Shown: in pieces, positions 1 through 11,715 of the stretch
Numbering within the stretch: the first letter of the stretch is position 1
Layout of the letters: each line of letters opens with the position of its first letter
NCBI RefSeq assembly: GCF_042242105.1
Contig: NC_092032.1
Location: 13,689,915 to 13,753,914 of the forward strand
DNA length: 64,000 nt
Origin: Pempheris klunzingeri
Lineage: Eukaryota > Chordata > Actinopteri > Acropomatiformes > Pempheridae
Direction: 5' to 3'
Translations under genes and position numbers: made by a program
The notes under the pieces: generated by a model
What the model saw: the letters and a program-made list of their open reading frames with translations, nothing else
Told to the model about the DNA's origin: nothing
Databases searched by the model: none

Positions 1-1447
1 GGCTCAGCCATTAAATCTCTTACACAACTGCTGGCCTTTGCAGTGGCTCCTGACAGCCAAGTCTGCATCATCGCGGCACTCAGCTTCACATACGTAACAG
101 AGAGACGGCACATCATATTTGATTGTTAAACATCGCTCAGTCTCACCTCTACCACAGCAGCTGTGAGAGCTCTGATAAGCTTAAGTGAAAGGTATGTTAA
201 GCTGCGATGGGCTGGGGAATGAGACGATGTGACGAAATCATCAAAGTAGTTAATTATACCAAAGAATAGGCTAAATATAATGATTCATATATATTTTTAA
301 GTTTTAATTGGTAACATTTTTGCAACAAAAAAAGAGAAGAAACACTGAGTCATTCATTCATTTTTGATTGAAGATTGACCATAAGATTGGGAATGGCTGG
401 ATTTAAATGTTAAAATGCGGTAGGTGATTCAGTATAATAGAAAAGGTTCTTAATTTGAAAAAAAAAAACCTCCTTTGTCTTCAGATTACAGTTTGGATGA
501 AAGGAACAGCCATTTGCTGATGCCAGCACCACACTTATTGGCATGCTGGTATTTCATAGACTTTCCAGGGAGTAAAGTGGATTAGCGCAACTTGACCCAA
601 AAATTCACAGGAAGTTGCCAAAGAATTTACTGCACACTGCAATGCCTATATTCATTTCCTCGTTTTCACATCGGGAATGTTGCTGATGAAGTTTTTTGTA
701 AGAAGTTTGCTGATAAAGCAATAGGTCGCCGCTCACTCTGCCACTCATTTTTCTCTCTTATCATCAAAAATAGAAGTTGCGACCAGTTGGAATGGATAAT
801 TGCTGCACGACTGCAGCTGAAGGTGTTTTTTTCATCTGTTCAGGAAGAGAAAGTAGCTGCGAAAGCGTGCTGCAGGGTCATCACAGAACTTCTCAGCTAC
901 TCCTAGATGTGTGCCTTCCTCCCACAGCCTCTTGCTGTGACCGCACCCAATCAGTGGCGTCCCCTCCACTTATAAACACCCACTTGTATCCTCGCACTAA
1001 ACCTCCCATTTATCACTTTGACAGGAGTGGCTTTGCGGTTATTGACTGGGAGTGGATTCTTTTCCCATCCACAAACTCAGTTATCAAATTAGATACTGGA
1101 GCAAAATGTTTGGAATGTTAAATGAGTGGTGTCAGATGGCTTGTTTTTAGCTAAGTGAGCATAAATTACTTGTAATCGGGGGGGGGGGCTTATCAAATAC
1201 AATATGTTACTGAGAGTGTGTGTGTGGATATGTGTGTGTTTGGTTTCTCTTATCCATATATGTTGAGCTATCTGTCTTAGATGTTTTTGATTGTACAGAT
1301 TGTGTCTGTAACAACACACACCTCCCATGAGCTTGTTGTTTAATTATTGGACGGTAAAATATCATAACGACAAAGCTCAAACAGTAACACACACACACAA
1401 ACACACATACATACCGACAGATGTTGCAGTGGTGCACGTCTTACAAC
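1..1447. other. Intergenic sequence, no supported gene
   Basis: I see no exon, RNA gene or recognisable protein homology here. The short open frames (for example 592-906) have no family resemblance and no splice context. Between 1205 and 1410 there are interrupted TG/CA runs, and a G homopolymer sits near 1180. Confidence 0.6.
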
Positions 1448-1856
1448 TTAAAGGAATAGTTTGACATTTTACTATTGCACTTTCTTGTCTTGTTGTCACC
1501 ATGGGGTTGTCACTGCACTTTGCCAAGAAATAGTCCCATACATAATTTCACGTAAAACAACAAATTGCTGTTTTTACACTCTTTTTTTGTATGGACTAAA
1601 GCAGTGTTTCCCTAACCTGGTCCTGAACAACAACATATAATGTGTTAATTGGTGAGCTTTAGATGTACTGATACACACATATTGTTACTTTTGCACAAAG
1701 TTTGGCTAGCTTTATGCTAAGCCAAGCTAGCCAGCTACTGGCTGTGGCCTCATACTGTTGGAGAAGGTATGAGAGAGGTATCATTCTCCTCATATACCTC
1801 TCACCAGGATATCAAACAAGCATGAGTGGGAAAAAAATGTCGAACTAATCCTTTAA
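1448..1856. mobile_element. Non-autonomous DNA element with terminal inverted repeats (MITE-like)
   Basis: The left end reads TTAAAGGAATAGTTTGACAT and the right end reads ATGTCGAACTAATCCTTTAA, which are imperfect inverted complements about 20-23 bp long. The interior has the string TTTATGCTAAGCCAAGCTAG, then a stretch about catatac/ctctcacc. This combination (AAAGGAATAGTT end, TTATGCTAAGC core, mirrored end) is a dispersed repeat I recognise from many percomorph fish genomes. It has no coding capacity. Partial relatives lie near 43.2 kb and 47.6-47.7 kb. The family name is not asserted. A fragment reading AGCAGTGTTTCCCTAACCTG at about 1600 may be a second repeat nested inside. Confidence 0.7.
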
Positions 1857-4800
1857 CATGAAAAAAAGTTGGCTAAAAGTGTCCTTCACGGTGATGACAA
1901 TGAGGACTGCAAACACAGGGGTTCTTTTGTTAAAATATGTGTGTGTCTGTTTGTCTAGGCCGACCTCTGTGGCAGTGACCCAGATCCTTTGATTGATTTG
2001 TAAAGTCATTAAAATCACAGCTGGTGAATAAAAGACTTCGATGTCGTCAGCATGGAGTTTGAAGATAAGCCTAAGATAAGCCTAATTATCAGCTACCCGC
2101 ACACATATACACACTGACACACACTTAATATTAAGCACCAGCCTTCAACCTTACTGACATAAACACTGCCTCATTTTCTCTCCCACATGTCTATTTGATA
2201 TTTGCCTTTGAACATGACCTCGCCGCAGCATCAAAGGAGAGACTACTTGACTTCTCACTCATCTGTGTCCAAATCAATTTTTTGTTCCCGTTGCTCCCTT
2301 AAAAAACAATGTCACCGGGGCTGGCATCATGCATCATTAGTGCTTGGGGAGGGCATGCAGAGAATGTTATTACACCGTGTATCTCAACAGCACAGAAATA
2401 CAGCCAGATTGTCTCTAATCACCAATAAAGTAGCACAGATATTTCAAGACAACTGCTCTGGGCGGATGAATGACAACTGTGCAGAGAGCTGTGGCCCCCT
2501 TTGGGAGTCATCATTCGAACAGAGTATATTCCCATCTGTGTATTATCAAGCCTTAGATCCTTCCAGACTTAAGATGACTATAAACAAGACAGAAGTGTTT
2601 GTTTACTCCTCAGCTGATTCCACAGGCGACAAAAGAGCAGGGGTGGGAATGACGATGCTGTGGTGTCTATGGGCGCTGTGAGAGAGCTCAGGCGCAGCTG
2701 CAGCAGCCAATAAAAAGCTTTAAGTGCCTGGTGCTGAGAGGTCCGTGTGTCACTTGTTGCTGCAGAGCAGGTGAACTTCGTTATCTCCCCATTCTTCACA
2801 TAAAAGGTGGTGAAGTTTCTCACTGACATCACACGCTGCTTTAGTTCCACTGCAGCTTTGAGGAAACTATAGATACTTCATCATGTCCTCTTCAGGAAGG
2901 AACCCATGAGGGGGAATCAATTAGAAAAAACAGAATAAAAAAAGAGGAAAACATCTGGTTCCCCTCCATGTAGCACTGGCATACCACTGCTTGAAGAGAC
3001 AGAGAAGTCAGGAGAGTGTGGATAATTGATTAGGCCTGCTAAGTTCTATAATACATAGCCATTCAGTGAAACGGAGATGATGACTCAACCAGAGGTAACT
3101 CCAGTAACAAGATACCATATATTGTACAGTATGTTGCATTCTGGTTGTTTTTTTCTTTGGTCTTTTCAAAATACCATCTCCTTCTGACTTCAACTTCTCA
3201 AGAGCGACCTTTATGTTAACTCTCCTCTCTCACAAACGTCTCATGAAGGAACAAAATGTCAGAAGTCACAAAATAGTATGCAAAGGGCTTGTTTTTTTTT
3301 TTCAACAACTGGCCAAAAGGAAGCAGAATGCTTTCACTTTCGTGAGTATGCAACATAAGAGCCGGATACAGTTAAAAAGTGCTCGGAAAGATCTGAAAAG
3401 GTCAGCAGAAAATGGATGAAATGTGAGAATGCCGAAGATTAAATGCACACTAATATATTTCAAAAGATGGTCCTTAGGCTCTTCTGACATGTCTTAAAGT
3501 CCTTTTGAGTTCTTTTTCCACTATCATGAATAACCTCTTCAGGAGAATAGTGTAAATAAATGCAGTGCCTTGACAAACAAAGACAGTATAATAATGAATC
3601 AACACTTAATTCCATAAATATTCAATTTGAAAGAAATATTGGTAAGCAAATTACTTTGAAAGCATCTTCGCAACTGAGGCTCTGTGATTTACTGAAGTCT
3701 CATGCCAGAAAGTATTCGAGCAACAAAAAACAAAGTGGATATCGGCTCAAGGTTACTGCTTTTTATCAGAGAGCAACATCCCAAGTTAAAGCTATAAAAA
3801 CAACAGCATATTGCTTTTGGGCAGAGAAGGCCACAGCGTACCCTTAAATCTTTGTGTTTTAAACTCTGTGGGAACTTAAGAGCCCTTAAGGGACAGGCTT
3901 TTAATCCGCTGTGAAAACAGCTGTTTAGCGTCTCAGGGGCTTGGCTATTTCCAGAAGGATCACCTCAAGAGCCTATCCAGTGTCATCAGCATCTTCACTG
4001 GGTAAGACAGCCTAGCAAACATGGCATTTCACACCTTAGCCGAGTGGACAGCAACTCGCTAAAAAGATTACTTTAATAGCAGTGAGTGAACTATGTATAG
4101 AAAATAAGTCTTCAGAAATTAAGGCCATGCTTTATCCTCACCTTCACAGCTATTTGATTTGTTTTTTCGCAGAGATTTCTAAACTGAGAAGACAGCACCC
4201 GCCCCTGATTTCCAAAGCTTGACACTGGCGCAGGCACCATCTGCATTCCTGAGCTGGTAAAGAAGCACATTCTGTGATTATCACTCCAACACAGCATTTG
4301 CTATTTCCAGGCAATCGCATAGGGACGCAGATGATAGCACGCAGCCATGCCTCTTGTTTCTCCTGGATATCCTGACAAAGAGACAGTGATTACAGCAGTG
4401 TAGTCTTAACAAAGATAAATGGAAACTCGTACAAAGTGAGCATTAATGGCCAAATGGAGTCAGCAGCACTGCATGGTATCCCATTTATTATGACAGACTG
4501 TTTAATATTCTATTGTATAGCACTTTGTGATATTGTAAGACAAACTCCAAGGCAAGTAACAAGTTAAGTGTTTGTCTATAATGTTGGAACTTCTCATTAA
4601 AGTGCGGCCAGGAGAGGTTTTGTATTTGGAATATGCAAAAAATGTAGACTTTTTAAAGCACCCAAGATGCCACCCTGCCGTGCTCATTTGAAGCTGCAGT
4701 CTGTACCTTTTCACACATTCGAACTACAGCAGAGCAGAAGTGGTGCATAAACAAGCTGTTTAAGGTGGCTGCTGTTAGCATGCGGTGAAAATGTTGTCAT

Positions 4801-6279
4801 TATCAATTATATATGTGCAAATATCCTCATTTATATAAAGTACAGTGACGATGAGGTAAGAGAGGACTAGAGCTGTTTACTGGACAGGTGTGACTCAACG
4901 CTCCCAGTCAACGACACTTCGGCTAAATCCTTTTATTTTTTCTACAACAGTCACTCAGTTTTAGATTGTAGCTGACAAAATGCATTATCAATGAATTAGT
5001 ATGGTAATTGTTTGGTCCACTTGTAAAATATCAGCAAACAGTGTCCAAAACAATTTGTTACAAGCTGAAGGTGACATCTTTGAATTATTAATATAATCTC
5101 TATTAAGTAATAAGATATTCATACATAGAAAATGCATGAGTATAAAGGGCAAAATGACATCGCATCCCACAGTCTAGACACAGATGGCTCTTGAAAGGGC
5201 GTCTGAAAGAGTGCTGTGGAACGGCAGAAAATTTGGACTTGCAACAAGTCTATTAGATTAAACTGGCTCATGGACAAAGAGACACGACAGACTCGAAGAC
5301 ATGGACACAGACCTGAGGAATGAACTGCAGTAACAACATCAGTTCCTTGGCAGACGGCACGCGAAGGAGAGCTTTGAGCTGTTCCTTGTGGAGATCAAGT
5401 TGGTGATTGAGTTGGGTGAATTATGGGGGGGGATAAAAAGAAGGCAATTTTTTCAGCCATCTAATCAAGACTGCATATCCTTCTCCACAAACTGCTGATA
5501 TCATCTTCAGATTTCACTGGAAACCTGAGATGATGAGGGTCATGGCTCAGAGTGCAGCTGTCCAGGATGTGAAGCAGCTTACTGACAGACACGTCGCTGT
5601 TGTGTGCCAAAATATAATTAAGCCTATATTCAACTCAGTATAGGAAGGGTAAACCATTAATCAGAATTCCTAAATGAATCTAAATTACACTGCAAGTACT
5701 GATGATGGCAACTAGATCCACGACGTAATGGGTGAGAGCTGTCCTGGCTCTTTAGAAAGGAATGCATGACTCTAAAACTCCCACTGTGACAATGGTGGGC
5801 AGTAAAGTAACAACTGAGGTCAAACTGGAAAGTGGGAACATGGTGGAACAGATGAAGAACAAAGGAGAAACAAGCTCTTTTTCAGGTAAACCTTGAAGAA
5901 CACAGTCAAATGAGTCAATGACTCTGTGCTGAAAACTGAGCAGTGGATGTGTTTTTCCATTGTACTGACATACAATTGTCACCGTGTCACAGGCTTTTTA
6001 GTTACTATGCAGCAACAGCTAAGACACTGGGTGTGATAAAACACCATAACTCACACCTTCTCCCTCTCTCAGCAGTTCTACAAAAAAATAGCCTTTTATG
6101 CATTCCGAGAGGTGAGAGGTTAAAAGTAATCATTTTTCAAACTTTTGCTCTCCTTCTTTTGCTGCTACGCAAATGGCACAGCACAAGATTAGACATGTAA
6201 TACCTGCTCATGAAAGCCTTTACATTTGCTTCACTAGGGCTTTCCTCTGGTGCACAGAAATGAACGTGTTTTTCCCTGC

Positions 6280-6311
<32 letters not shown>

Positions 6312-6312
6312 A
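6280..6312. repeat. (CAG)9(CAA)2 trinucleotide repeat
   Basis: Nine perfect CAG units at 6280-6306 are followed by two CAA units. On the minus strand the run is read as a poly-alanine frame, but that frame has no other coding support. It is annotated as a microsatellite. Confidence 0.9.
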
Positions 6313-6768
6313 GGAAATTATGTAGTTGGCACATGCAGCGGCGGCCACCATGGCTAAAGAGACAGAAAAGAATATTGCTGTTAAAAAAGCTCAACAATAA
6401 GTAAAACAAATGCTGCCTGTTGTCGCCGAGGCACGTCCAGTGTGGAAATGCCACAACAATGAACGTGTTTCTTCAGAAATGTGAAAACTTAGAGGGTGCA
6501 GATTACTTTACAAGTAAAAAGAGCAGCAGCATCAGAGCTGAATTCCCTCTTTGACCAACAAACCACTCACATCTGATGTAGTATTCTTTTTAGGTGATGA
6601 AGATCAATAGCTGTTATAGCAGTCTGAAAATGAACCGGTGGAGTGATGGATGTGCCACTGTTCTGTTGCTATTTGTATTTCACATCTAGTATGATGAGCG
6701 AATGAGTGCTAAAACATGGCAATCTGCCCTTAGAGTTTAACCATACGACTGTGAGGTTGTGCGCTTGA

Positions 6769-6799
<31 letters not shown>
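6769..6799. repeat. Compound (GT)n(GA)n microsatellite
   Basis: A GT run (about 7 units) passes directly into a GA run (about 8-9 units). It is simple sequence with no gene context. Confidence 0.9.
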
Positions 6800-8149
6800 T
6801 GCACATCGGAGAAAGAGAAGAGACTGAAACTTGACTCCACTGTCACTTGTGCCTGGACAGCAGGAGAAATGGATGGGCTGAGTCAGAATATGTGGTTTGC
6901 TGCTGCTGAAGCTGCCGTTCTGTCCCTCCACACAACAAGCCAGCACGCCCAGCAAGCCCTCTTCACCCCGCTGCCCACGTGCACGTTACTGACTGACTGT
7001 GACGAAACACGAACAGACACATCAGACTGCCACAGCAGCTGCCATCACAGATACAAATACATCACCAACTTGCACATGCGCTTTCATAGACCCACAGTGT
7101 GCTGTATATGCACCCGTCTGGAGGGCTTTGCAGCAAACTGGCAATTTTCCATTGCGTCCTCGCTTACGTGTCCTGTCACTCAACCTGTCACCATGGAGAC
7201 GAGCTCAGCTTCTCTGTGTCTCATGCTGTAGTGCATTTACTGCAGCACACAGCACCAGTGGCACACACCGCTTACACTGTCGCACTGCACATGCAATCGG
7301 AAGCCACACTGAAAACCGTCCACTTGTGCAATAAAAGCACAAAACCCCTGAATATGTTGCTCCTATTTAATGCCCATTAATGAATTATACTTTCAGACAG
7401 TGGGATGCAGTGAAGTGGCCACTGAATGCATCTCAAGGTGAGCGTCACCTTTCTAAGACAGAGCATGAAAAGTGTTACACATAGTGGGGATGAGAAGTTA
7501 GCAGCAGCACATAAAGGGCAACTGCCACTTCTGATAACTGTGTGAAGAGGGGACTGGGTGGAATCACACCACTGATGCACATGCAGAGTGGGTCCTCCTC
7601 ACGCATAAGGAACAAAACATGCACTGTATGCAGCTTAACCTGCAACACACATGCATCATGTGAGCAGTGGAGAGAAGACTTAAAGAGTTACCACATATAA
7701 GACAACGAATAATTAAGGTTTTGCTTGAAAATTGGAAGACGTGACAAAGAAAACAATATTCTAAAAACTTCATGTTAAGCAGCTGGAACAGTTTTCACTT
7801 GATTGTATTTTTAATGAGAAATTATTTTGCCATGTAGAAAAGTGTAATCATCAAGGTTTAAGGAGTACAACCATTCCCCTTCCAACAGCTGAGGTGTCCT
7901 GTGTAGTGAATGAGCCATATGTGAAAGAAATTAAAGAAAAACGTGAATGAGAAATGAGCTTCACCTCTGCTGGCCCCCTCTCCTCTGTGACCAAAAGTAC
8001 TAAATATTAAGTTATGGTGAAATACCTGAGGAAGTGAAGCCTTCCCTTAAAATACAAACTTCAGGTTGTCCACATACATTAGTTTAGTGAAATCAATGAT
8101 TACAACTCCATAATTTTCCTTACTGTGAAATTTGGGACTTCCTTTGTGA

Positions 8150-8540
8150 TCACTCGGAGGAAGGTCCGCGAACTGCACCCGGTGTCCCGACATGTTCGAT
8201 ACCACCTCTCAGGTCAGAGCCACGCGACCACCGACCGTCCTCCGCGTTTCTTTTCAAAGTATCCGGTAACTTCCCGGGGCGCGCGGCTGGAACTGCGTCG
8301 AGAAGGCGACCGCGTCCCCGTGCGTTCGGAGCGTGGGAACCCTTCAGAGACGCGCGGAGCGTCTGTCATTGACTTTCCCTGCGCTCCCTCTGGCTGTGCG
8401 CGCTGACTGCGTGCCAGTACTGCGGTGGAGCAGCCGGCCCTCACCTGCCTGCCCTCTGCTCGCTGCTCGCAGCCCGGTGCTTTCAGGTCCACACGGGACA
8501 CTGGGGCGAGGACTGGCACGGTCTCTCCTCCCGCATTAAA
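8150..8540. promoter_or_regulatory. CpG-rich block, candidate promoter/first exon of an unidentified gene
   Basis: CpG dinucleotides are abruptly frequent here (GGGGCGCGCGGC, GACGCGCGGAGCG, GGCGACCGCGTCC), unlike the CpG-poor sequence on both sides. Read on the minus strand, GGGCAGGCAG is followed by GTGAGG at about 8450, a good donor consensus, so a minus-strand 5' untranslated exon is plausible. In human, KIAA1217 lies downstream of OTUD1 in the same orientation, and a minus-strand gene starting here would match that order. This is inference from gene order only, because no KIAA1217-like peptide is visible. Plus-strand donors (CTCAG/GTCAGA) also exist, so the direction is unresolved. Confidence 0.45.
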
Positions 8541-9780
8541 ACAGATAAAAACTTTTTTTTAAACCCACCTAATGTCCACATGACCGCAGGGTTACGTCAT
8601 CACTGTAAAGCTGTCGGGGGAAATGATCCACAGTCACCTTATAATAAAGTAGACAGCAGAACAAACATTACCACACTGATGTTCCACACTGATACAAGCC
8701 GCCCGTTTTTAATAAGTGTCAAAACTGCTTCATTGGGAAATCTACTAAATAGTGAATTAAAACTTTCTCAAACAGCATCCCATCATTTCCACCATCACCT
8801 GTTAGTAATCCTGCAACATGTCACGTTGTGTATTCAGTGGTCAGAGCACTGTGACGTCCGTTTGACTCAATGCAGTATGTGAAATAATCCCATGTTGTCG
8901 CCAGCTAGAAAAGAAACACAGGTTCCATTTCCACAGTAACTTGGTCAGTGTGTATACGGGGGCCTACAGCGCCATCTAACGGAGCCAAAGTGCACCGTAA
9001 TCAGCGGGCTGGCATCTGAGACTCAGAAAAGGGGGGTGGGAGAAATACCACGAGCAATATTGTGCAATCTGGCAAACTGTAGTTTCATAAATGCACTTCA
9101 CAGGCTGTTTTAGAAGTCACAGAAGAGCTGAATCAGTTCCTCTGTGGATTTTTTTTTAATAGCTATTTTAGTCAGTTGTAGCCCTGTTGGTGGCCTCAAA
9201 GCTATATTCTTTAAGTGGAATTCTAGTGTTTGCATATTGGATATTTCCCCCACAGACTTTTCCCATCATTTGTTGAGCTGTATTTCATGACATACATGAC
9301 TACCACTATACACTGCTTCAATACTGAGAAAAGGTGGTTCATCTATGGACAGTGTTTTTACATGAAAATTGAGAAAAATTATAATAGTGAAAACAAAACA
9401 AGTTACTCTGCACTCAGTGTAATATTGTCCCACAGGCTTGTTGTCTCAAACGAGGGGCTCTGCCACAGCACAGGTCCCTTGTGATCTGTGTTGTGAGACC
9501 ACAGCCACTTAATGCACTGAGCTCTGCAGCCTGGCCTGAATACGAGGCCGCAGGCTGCAGGGTCACCGCATGTAATAAATACCAAACATCACTTTTCACT
9601 TTAGGACAGGAGGGGGTGGAGGATGACTCGTGCACACGTCATTCATCTGGCCTGCCTAGCTGCAATCTAATAGATGGATGCCATCGAAGGAAAAGATGAA
9701 GATGACATGGCTGAAATTGTCTCTGGAAATGAAGGCAAGAGACACATAATGAAGCAATAAACATATAAATCAAATGTGAA
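8541..9780. other. Intergenic sequence downstream of OTUD1
   Basis: No exon or recognisable repeat that I can name. The open frames at 9230-9700 are short, overlap on both strands and match no family I recognise. Confidence 0.5.
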
Positions 9781-9789
9781 ATCACTAAG

Positions 9790-10356
9790 AATCAGATTTC
9801 TTCAAAACTTTATTTTGAAATACTTCAAAAGCTTGAAAGTAACTAAGGATAAATAGAAAAAAAGGACACTTGAATTGTTCTCAGACACAAATCCAACTCT
9901 GTACTTGTCTGATAGGACGTTTGTGCAAAACAGAGTAGCTATACAATATTACACAATGTAGCTACAGTGGAAAGATGCAAACCAGATTTCTGTGTAACTG
10001 GCAAAGGCCTATAAAGAAAAATAACTGGTCTGACAATAAAAGGCAAATAAATACTGTGCACTCAAGAGCAATTCCATGTACAGTAACTGAACAGCATTAA
10101 AAATCATTCAATCACAACTCAAACTATCAAAAAGAACAGGCTCACACACTTTCAAACACTTGAAAAAGTCCACCGCCATTCATTTGGCGACGCTGGCATA
10201 TACAAAAACCAAAGTAGGTGCACTGCACTTCCTTTCTCCCACTATATAAATCTTACAAAAAATAATTTAAAGCATATAGAAACCAAACAGAATCAGTGGT
10301 TCTGCATTCTACGGTGTCAGTGTGCCGCCTTTCGTTCTGAACATACAGCGTTTCTT
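9790..10356 (-). other. otud1: OTUD1 3' untranslated region
   Basis: AT-rich minus-strand sequence follows the OTUD1 stop codon and ends near a canonical poly(A) hexamer, AATAAA (plus-strand TTTATT at 9809-9814). No open frame continues through it. The exact cleavage site is inferred to lie about 10-25 nt beyond the signal. Confidence 0.6.
9809..9814 (-). terminator. otud1: OTUD1 polyadenylation signal AATAAA
   Basis: A perfect AATAAA on the minus strand lies about 540 nt after the OTUD1 stop. It is the best-placed canonical hexamer for this single-exon gene. Usage is inferred. Confidence 0.55.
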
Positions 10357-11715
10357 TCACGCAGATCCATTTTGCTCAATGTACATTTTGGATAATGAGG
10401 CCGCCATCGACTTTGCCAGTTCCTCGTCTCGTTTCCTTTGCATCTGGGAGTGTCTGCACCAGTCCTCGTACTCGGGGTTGGGGAGACACTTGTCCAGAAG
10501 GACGTCGTAGTGACCGTTGCTGAGCCAACTCAGCCAGATGGCCAGTTTGGAGGCGTCCTCCTCCCCGAGATAGTGCACCATGGTGGAGACGGTGGGGCTC
10601 TCCAGGCTCCCCCCTGTTGTCAGGTGGATGTTGACGTTCAGCATCTGGCTCATGGCGAGAAGCTCGGGGTAGCCCGCCCAGGCACCATCCTGCGCCGCGT
10701 TGATCAGGAACTCCCCCACGTCCCCTTCAATGATGGGGTTGAACTCATCTAAGTGGTCAGCGATGTGGTGCACCGTCTGCTCCCTCAGCTCCCCGTGCCT
10801 CGCCTGGTCCCCGTACGTGGCTTTGCACACAGCTCTGTACAGACAGTTGCCGTCTGGAATGATGTGGTACCTGTATTTGAGCCTCTCCTGGAGGTACTTG
10901 TTTTGTTTCTCCACTTCAGCCAGGTATCGGGCGACTTTATCATTGATATCTCCTCCCTCTTGGCATCTCTGTGGAGGCGCCTCCTGCAGAACGCTGAGCT
11001 CAAAGGCCCGTCTCTCGTCTGATCCTGGAGCAGCTTTGCCACTGCTCTGATCACTAAAATCTTCCTTAATGAAGTCTTCAGGCCTGGAGGGAACTAGCTC
11101 CTCATCATGTACTGAGGCCCAGCCGTTACTTCTAAGCGAGGCATCAGTCACTGAAACTGGTCCATCCTCATTTGAATTTCCAACCATCTTTTTTTCTTCT
11201 TCTGTTCTGGGTCTGCAGATGTTGTTGCTGGTGAAAAGGTGGTTTCCGACCAGCTCTGGGCAGTCAGGAAACAGCTCATCTGCCCCGTTTCTTAGATGAT
11301 CTATCAAGTCCACAATCACATCAGAGTCACAGTCATCACAGAGCATACTGTCACCATTATGGGAGTCAGGGGAGGGAGGTTTGGTCCTGGTCTCCCTAAG
11401 GATATGGACAGGCACGGACCTCTCCACGCCATCAGGTCTGCGGATTAATATCTCAGCAGTCGACGTGAAGTGAATTGGCCTCAAAGTTGAGGATTGGTAA
11501 CATGAAAAGGCAGGCATGTTTGCGGAAGGAGCGGTCTCTCTCTCCGGATCCCCGTTGGTCGTTGAAGTTGTGCCTGGTTGAGTAAATCCTGCTTTCTCAG
11601 CCTCGGATTGACCCGCTGTGTTTCCGTCCAAACGCTCAGAACCGGCCGATAAAGTTATTGTAAGTTTGCGAGAGGACCTCGGGTAGTGTGTCAGCACACT
11701 GTTGTACAAATGCAT
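10357..11715 (-). CDS. otud1: OTU domain-containing deubiquitinase 1 (OTUD1)
   Basis: A complete intronless gene of 452 residues; human OTUD1 is also single-exon and about 481 residues. It is a cysteine deubiquitinase; mammalian OTUD1 prefers K63-linked ubiquitin and has been reported to act on SMAD7 and other regulators. The OTU core starts at IIPDGNCLYRA, with Asp288 and Cys291 of the catalytic pair, and has the catalytic His402 in SNGHYDVL. It is followed by a C-terminal ubiquitin-interacting motif at about residues 427-446 (RDEELAKSMAASLSKMYIE). The last third is nearly identical to the human protein, while the N-terminal 270 residues are divergent and lack the Ala/Pro-rich tracts I recall in mammals. 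The start was chosen at MHLYNSVLTHYP, which aligns with the human N-terminus (MQLYSSVCTHYP); the frame stays open 20 codons further upstream but without an ATG. It lies head to head with TGIF1. Confidence 0.95.
   Translation of the reverse strand: MHLYNSVLTHYPRSSRKLTITLSAGSERLDGNTAGQSEAEKAGFTQPGTTSTTNGDPERETAPSANMPAFSCYQSSTLRPIHFTSTAEILIRRPDGVERSVPVHILRETRTKPPSPDSHNGDSMLCDDCDSDVIVDLIDHLRNGADELFPDCPELVGNHLFTSNNICRPRTEEEKKMVGNSNEDGPVSVTDASLRSNGWASVHDEELVPSRPEDFIKEDFSDQSSGKAAPGSDERRAFELSVLQEAPPQRCQEGGDINDKVARYLAEVEKQNKYLQERLKYRYHIIPDGNCLYRAVCKATYGDQARHGELREQTVHHIADHLDEFNPIIEGDVGEFLINAAQDGAWAGYPELLAMSQMLNVNIHLTTGGSLESPTVSTMVHYLGEEDASKLAIWLSWLSNGHYDVLLDKCLPNPEYEDWCRHSQMQRKRDEELAKSMAASLSKMYIEQNGSA

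Larger units (their letters stand above)
1857..8139. other. Intergenic or intronic sequence, no supported exon
   Basis: About 6.3 kb with only short, unrelated open frames and simple repeats. A small tandem duplication of AGATAAGCCTA lies at about 2063-2085. If the CpG-rich block at 8.15-8.54 kb starts a minus-strand gene, this stretch could be its first intron, but I cannot identify any exon in it. Confidence 0.5.

Noticed and set aside
8125..8406. A 93-codon plus-strand open frame in the CpG-rich block
   Set aside because: Arg/Ser/Pro-rich composition follows from GC content, a competing frame runs on the opposite strand, and there is no family similarity.
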